From JBDTNK01 sp039933775 (lineage in GTDB: Bacteria > Chloroflexota > Limnocylindria > QHBO01), in NCBI GenBank assembly GCA_039933775.1, contig JBDTNK010000087.1, positions 1 to 7,272 on the forward strand: a DNA stretch of 7,272 nt, read 5' to 3'. The notes under the pieces were generated by a model. The model searched no databases. It was not told the DNA's origin and saw nothing but the letters and a program-made list of their open reading frames with translations. How positions within the stretch are numbered: position 1 is the first letter of the stretch; each line of letters opens with the position of its first letter. The translations under genes and the position numbers were made by a program. Shown one piece after another: positions 5,311 to 7,272 of this stretch.

Positions 5311-6036
5311 TTATCTGGATCCAGCCATGCTGACGCCGGCTTCCCGCATGCCCCGGTGCGCCGCGGTAACGAACCAGCCCGGCATGGCGCGCACGAGCGC
5401 CGGTTCGCCGTAGACCTGGACCGATCCATCGGCGATGGCTTCGGCCCATTCGCGCACTCCGCGCGCAATCGGGTACAGGTCATCCGAACCCGCCTCGACA
5501 TAGACATACCGATCCGCCGCCAGCATCGGATCCTCCTGGCACAGCGTCGCCTCGGCGCCACGTACGACGAGCAGCCAGGCGGTCTGGGCATCGGTGTCGT
5601 GGACGGCGAGCTCGAGCACCGCCTGACGCTCAGGAACGCCCCCGGGATCCACGCGCTGCGCCAGCCACCACATGATCACGCTCGGGTCGCGCTGCGCCAT
5701 CGCCGGATCCTCGGGCACCCATTGCTCGGCCCAGTGATAGAGCGACATGACGGTCGGCACCAGTTTTTCACCGGCTGGGGCCAGGCGATACGGCGCCTGA
5801 CGCGAGGAGATCGGATCGCGCCCGATCAGGCCCAGTTCCTCGAGCTTGCGGAGCTTGGCCGCCAGGACGGAGCGAGAGATATGACCCGGCAGTCCGCTTG
5901 CCAGCGAGCTGAAGCCCTGCGGTCCAAACTGGACCAGCTCACGCACGATCAGCAGGCTCCATCGGTCTCCGAGGTGCTCTACCGCCTTCGTGAAGGCGCA
6001 GTAGTCGGTCTTCGCGCTCGAGCCCATGACGGCCAT
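5311..6036 (-). CDS. HxlR-family winged-helix regulator with C-terminal extension domain
   Basis: A 241-residue DNA-binding regulator. Residues 11-105 form the HxlR winged helix: DYCAFTKAVEHLGDRWSLLI at 11-30, FSSLASGLPGHISRSVLAAKL at about 42-61 containing the recognition helix, then LEELGLIGRD and the wing YRLAPAGEKL. C13 sits where redox- or electrophile-sensing HxlR proteins carry their conserved N-terminal cysteine. Residues of about 110-235 form a second domain (QAVLELAVHDTDAQ... DGSVQVYGEPALVRAMPGWF) that resembles an SCP2-like ligand-binding module seen in larger HxlR proteins; that identification is tentative. Possible starts are TTG 6054, ATG 6036 and ATG 6027, none with a clear ribosome binding site; I chose 6036. 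The gene is divergent from the flavoprotein across 115 bases with two inverted repeats, so it probably controls that gene and itself. Confidence 0.83.
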   Translation of the reverse strand: MAVMGSSAKTDYCAFTKAVEHLGDRWSLLIVRELVQFGPQGFSSLASGLPGHISRSVLAAKLRKLEELGLIGRDPISSRQAPYRLAPAGEKLVPTVMSLYHWAEQWVPEDPAMAQRDPSVIMWWLAQRVDPGGVPERQAVLELAVHDTDAQTAWLLVVRGAEATLCQEDPMLAADRYVYVEAGSDDLYPIARGVREWAEAIADGSVQVYGEPALVRAMPGWFVTAAHRGMREAGVSMAGSR

Positions 6037-6067
6037 TGTCGCATCGGTCAGCAAGCAGCCGGCCGTG

Positions 6068-6082
6068 GTTCGAAGATCGAAC
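6068..6082. promoter_or_regulatory. Candidate HxlR operator 1
   Basis: A perfect inverted repeat, GTTCGA-AGA-TCGAAC, in the middle of the divergent HxlR/flavoprotein region. A dimeric winged-helix regulator would suit this symmetry. A less perfect palindrome, CTTTCCAGGGAAG (6082-6094, one mismatched pair), abuts it. Confidence 0.5.
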
Positions 6083-6114
6083 TTTCCAGGGAAGAACCCC
6101 GCCGCCCATCGTGA

Positions 6115-6131
6115 CGGAACGAGATTTTCCG
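6115..6131. promoter_or_regulatory. Candidate HxlR operator 2
   Basis: The inverted repeat CGGAA-CGAGATT-TTCCG is 20 bases before the flavoprotein start and just upstream of its ribosome binding site (GGAG, 6140-6143). Binding here would block transcription or early elongation toward the flavoprotein gene. Confidence 0.4.
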
Positions 6132-6151
6132 AACCGCACGGAGACGATCAG

Positions 6152-7272
6152 ATGGACGACCAGCGAACGCTTGAGCGCTACGAGGCAGTCGTCATCGGTG
6201 CCGGGCAGTCGGGTCTGGCGGCCGGCTATCACCTTGCGCGCCGGGGCATAGACGCACTCGTTCTGGAAGCCACCGAGCGCGTGGGCGACAACTGGCGCAG
6301 CCGATACGATTCGCTGCGGCTCTATTCACCGGCAAGGTACGACGCGCTGCCTGGGCTGGCGTTCCCTCTGCCGCGCAATGCCTTCCCGACCGGCAAGCAG
6401 ATGGCCGACTACCTGGAGTCGTATGCACGACATCACGACCTGGCGGTCCGCACCGGGGTGGCGGTCGATGAGCTGAAGCCTGTCGCGGACGCCGGTGGTG
6501 GGTACCTGATCACTGCCGGCGAACGGCACTTCCAGGCGAGGCAGGTGATCGTCGCAGCGGGACCATTCGTGCGTCCGCGCGTTCCGGACTTCGCCAGCGA
6601 GCTCGATCCGGAGATCCGGCAGCTGCATTCGGCGGACTACCGCAATCTCTCCCAGTTGCGGGACGGCCCAGTGCTGGTGGTGGGCGCCAGTCATTCGGGA
6701 GCGGATCTGGCTCTCGAGGCAGCGAAGCGTCACCGGACCATCTTGTCTGGAAAGAGCCACGGCCAGCTCCCATTCTCGGTCGAGAGCCGTCGCGGGCGGC
6801 TGGCCTGGCCGGTGATCAAGTTCCTGGCGCTCAACCTGTTGACCCTCCGGACCCCCATTGGCCGCAAGATGGCGCCCGAGGTGCGCATGGGGGGTGGGCC
6901 GCTGCTGCGGGTCCGACGCGGCGACCTCCTGCACGCGGGCGTCGAGTGGCACGAGATAAGGACTGCTGGAGTCCGGCATGGCAAGCCGCTGTTGGCAGAC
7001 GGAACGGTGCTCGACGTGGCGAACGTCATCTGGTGCACCGGACTTCGTCCCGACTACCGTTGGATCAAGATGCCGCTTGTCGGCGCCGATGGCTGGCCGG
7101 AGCAGGAGCGCGGTGTCGCCACCGCGGCGGACGGGCTGTACTTCCTGGGCATTCCGTTCCTCTCGGGGTTCGCCTCGATGCTGGTCCTCGGCGCCACCAA
7201 GGATGCGGAATACGTGGTCGGCAGGCTCGCGGCGCGGGCACACCGCCAGGATCGCCGCGATCAGCCCGTCGA
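6152..7272 (+). CDS. Flavin monooxygenase-like FAD/NAD(P)-dependent oxidoreductase, partial (C-terminus beyond right edge)
   Basis: The open frame runs from ATG 6152 to the right edge without a stop; 373 residues are visible and probably little is missing. It belongs to the flavin-containing monooxygenase / CzcO-like group. The FAD-binding dinucleotide motif VIGAGQSGLAAGYHL is at 14-28, LEATERVGDNWRSRYDSLRL at 38-57 matches the FAD-contact segment, an FMO-like stretch ends in LHSADYRN at 158-165, and the second NAD(P)H-binding motif VVGASHSGADLALEA is at 176-190. CTGLRPDY at 295-302 and the C-terminal LGIPFLSGFASMLVLGATKDA at about 332-352 complete the fold. Such enzymes use NADPH and oxygen to oxidise soft nucleophiles or ketones; the substrate is not evident. 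GGAG (6140-6143) is 8 bases before the start. It is divergent from the HxlR regulator, a common arrangement for electrophile- or drug-induced oxidoreductases. Confidence 0.87.
   Translation, partial: MDDQRTLERYEAVVIGAGQSGLAAGYHLARRGIDALVLEATERVGDNWRSRYDSLRLYSPARYDALPGLAFPLPRNAFPTGKQMADYLESYARHHDLAVRTGVAVDELKPVADAGGGYLITAGERHFQARQVIVAAGPFVRPRVPDFASELDPEIRQLHSADYRNLSQLRDGPVLVVGASHSGADLALEAAKRHRTILSGKSHGQLPFSVESRRGRLAWPVIKFLALNLLTLRTPIGRKMAPEVRMGGGPLLRVRRGDLLHAGVEWHEIRTAGVRHGKPLLADGTVLDVANVIWCTGLRPDYRWIKMPLVGADGWPEQERGVATAADGLYFLGIPFLSGFASMLVLGATKDAEYVVGRLAARAHRQDRRDQPV

Noticed and set aside
5315..5324. Perfect 10-base palindrome CTGGATCCAG
   Set aside because: It lies inside the last codons of the HxlR gene and is short enough to occur by chance.
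4222..5449. Two overlapping long minus-strand open frames
   Set aside because: They oppose the glutaredoxin-like and membrane protein genes, whose motifs and ribosome binding sites are convincing; high GC creates such long antisense frames.
6326..7243. 305-residue open frame on the minus strand
   Set aside because: It is antisense to the flavoprotein, which has clear FAD and NAD(P)H motifs; the antisense product is of low-complexity composition with no recognisable domain.
1..7272. CRISPR arrays, tRNA or rRNA genes, transposases, integrases, toxin-antitoxin pairs
   Set aside because: I looked for repeated spacered units, tRNA-like arms and mobile-element proteins on both strands and found none that could be supported.

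Overview
This is a GC-rich, densely packed chromosomal window with no RNA genes, insertion sequences, phage genes or CRISPR arrays that I can recognise. Strong GGAGG-type ribosome binding sites, a ROK-type polyphosphate glucokinase, a GH63-like glucosylglycerate/mannosylglycerate hydrolase relic and the style of the redox proteins suggest an actinobacterial or Chloroflexota-like (possibly uncultivated) bacterium. This taxonomic guess is inference only.

Layout. Positions 1-1054 hold a minus-strand pair: polyphosphate glucokinase (ppgK-like), then a START/SRPBCC-fold protein that runs off the left edge. Divergently, from 1213, comes a plus-strand chain: a one-cysteine redoxin (1213-1806), a heavily deleted glycoside hydrolase relic (1803-2248) and a small three-helix membrane protein (2248-2604), joined by stop/start overlaps. 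Convergent to it, with only 3 bases between the stops, is a minus-strand pair: a Crp/Fnr-family regulator (4225-3458) followed by a stand-alone NAD(P)H-hydrate epimerase (3402-2608). Divergent from the regulator is a small glutaredoxin-like protein with a CDDC active site (4321-4575), then an uncharacterised four-helix membrane protein (4721-5218). An HxlR-family regulator (6036-5311) lies divergent from a flavin monooxygenase-like protein (from 6152) that is cut by the right edge. The flavoprotein is the largest gene in the window.

Functionally, much of the window concerns redox chemistry: a thiol redoxin, a glutaredoxin-like protein, a nucleotide repair enzyme for damaged NAD(P)H, a flavoprotein, and two regulators from families that often sense redox or electrophile signals. 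Whether these genes work as one network is inference.

The best second-look items are the glycosidase relic, whose N- and C-terminal ends are joined after loss of the middle; the epimerase-like protein with the usual NNGGDG aspartate replaced by glycine; the two inverted repeats in the HxlR/flavoprotein divergent promoter; and the one-Cys redoxin encoded near a glutaredoxin. I do not see a convincing new multi-gene system of the defence or mobile type.
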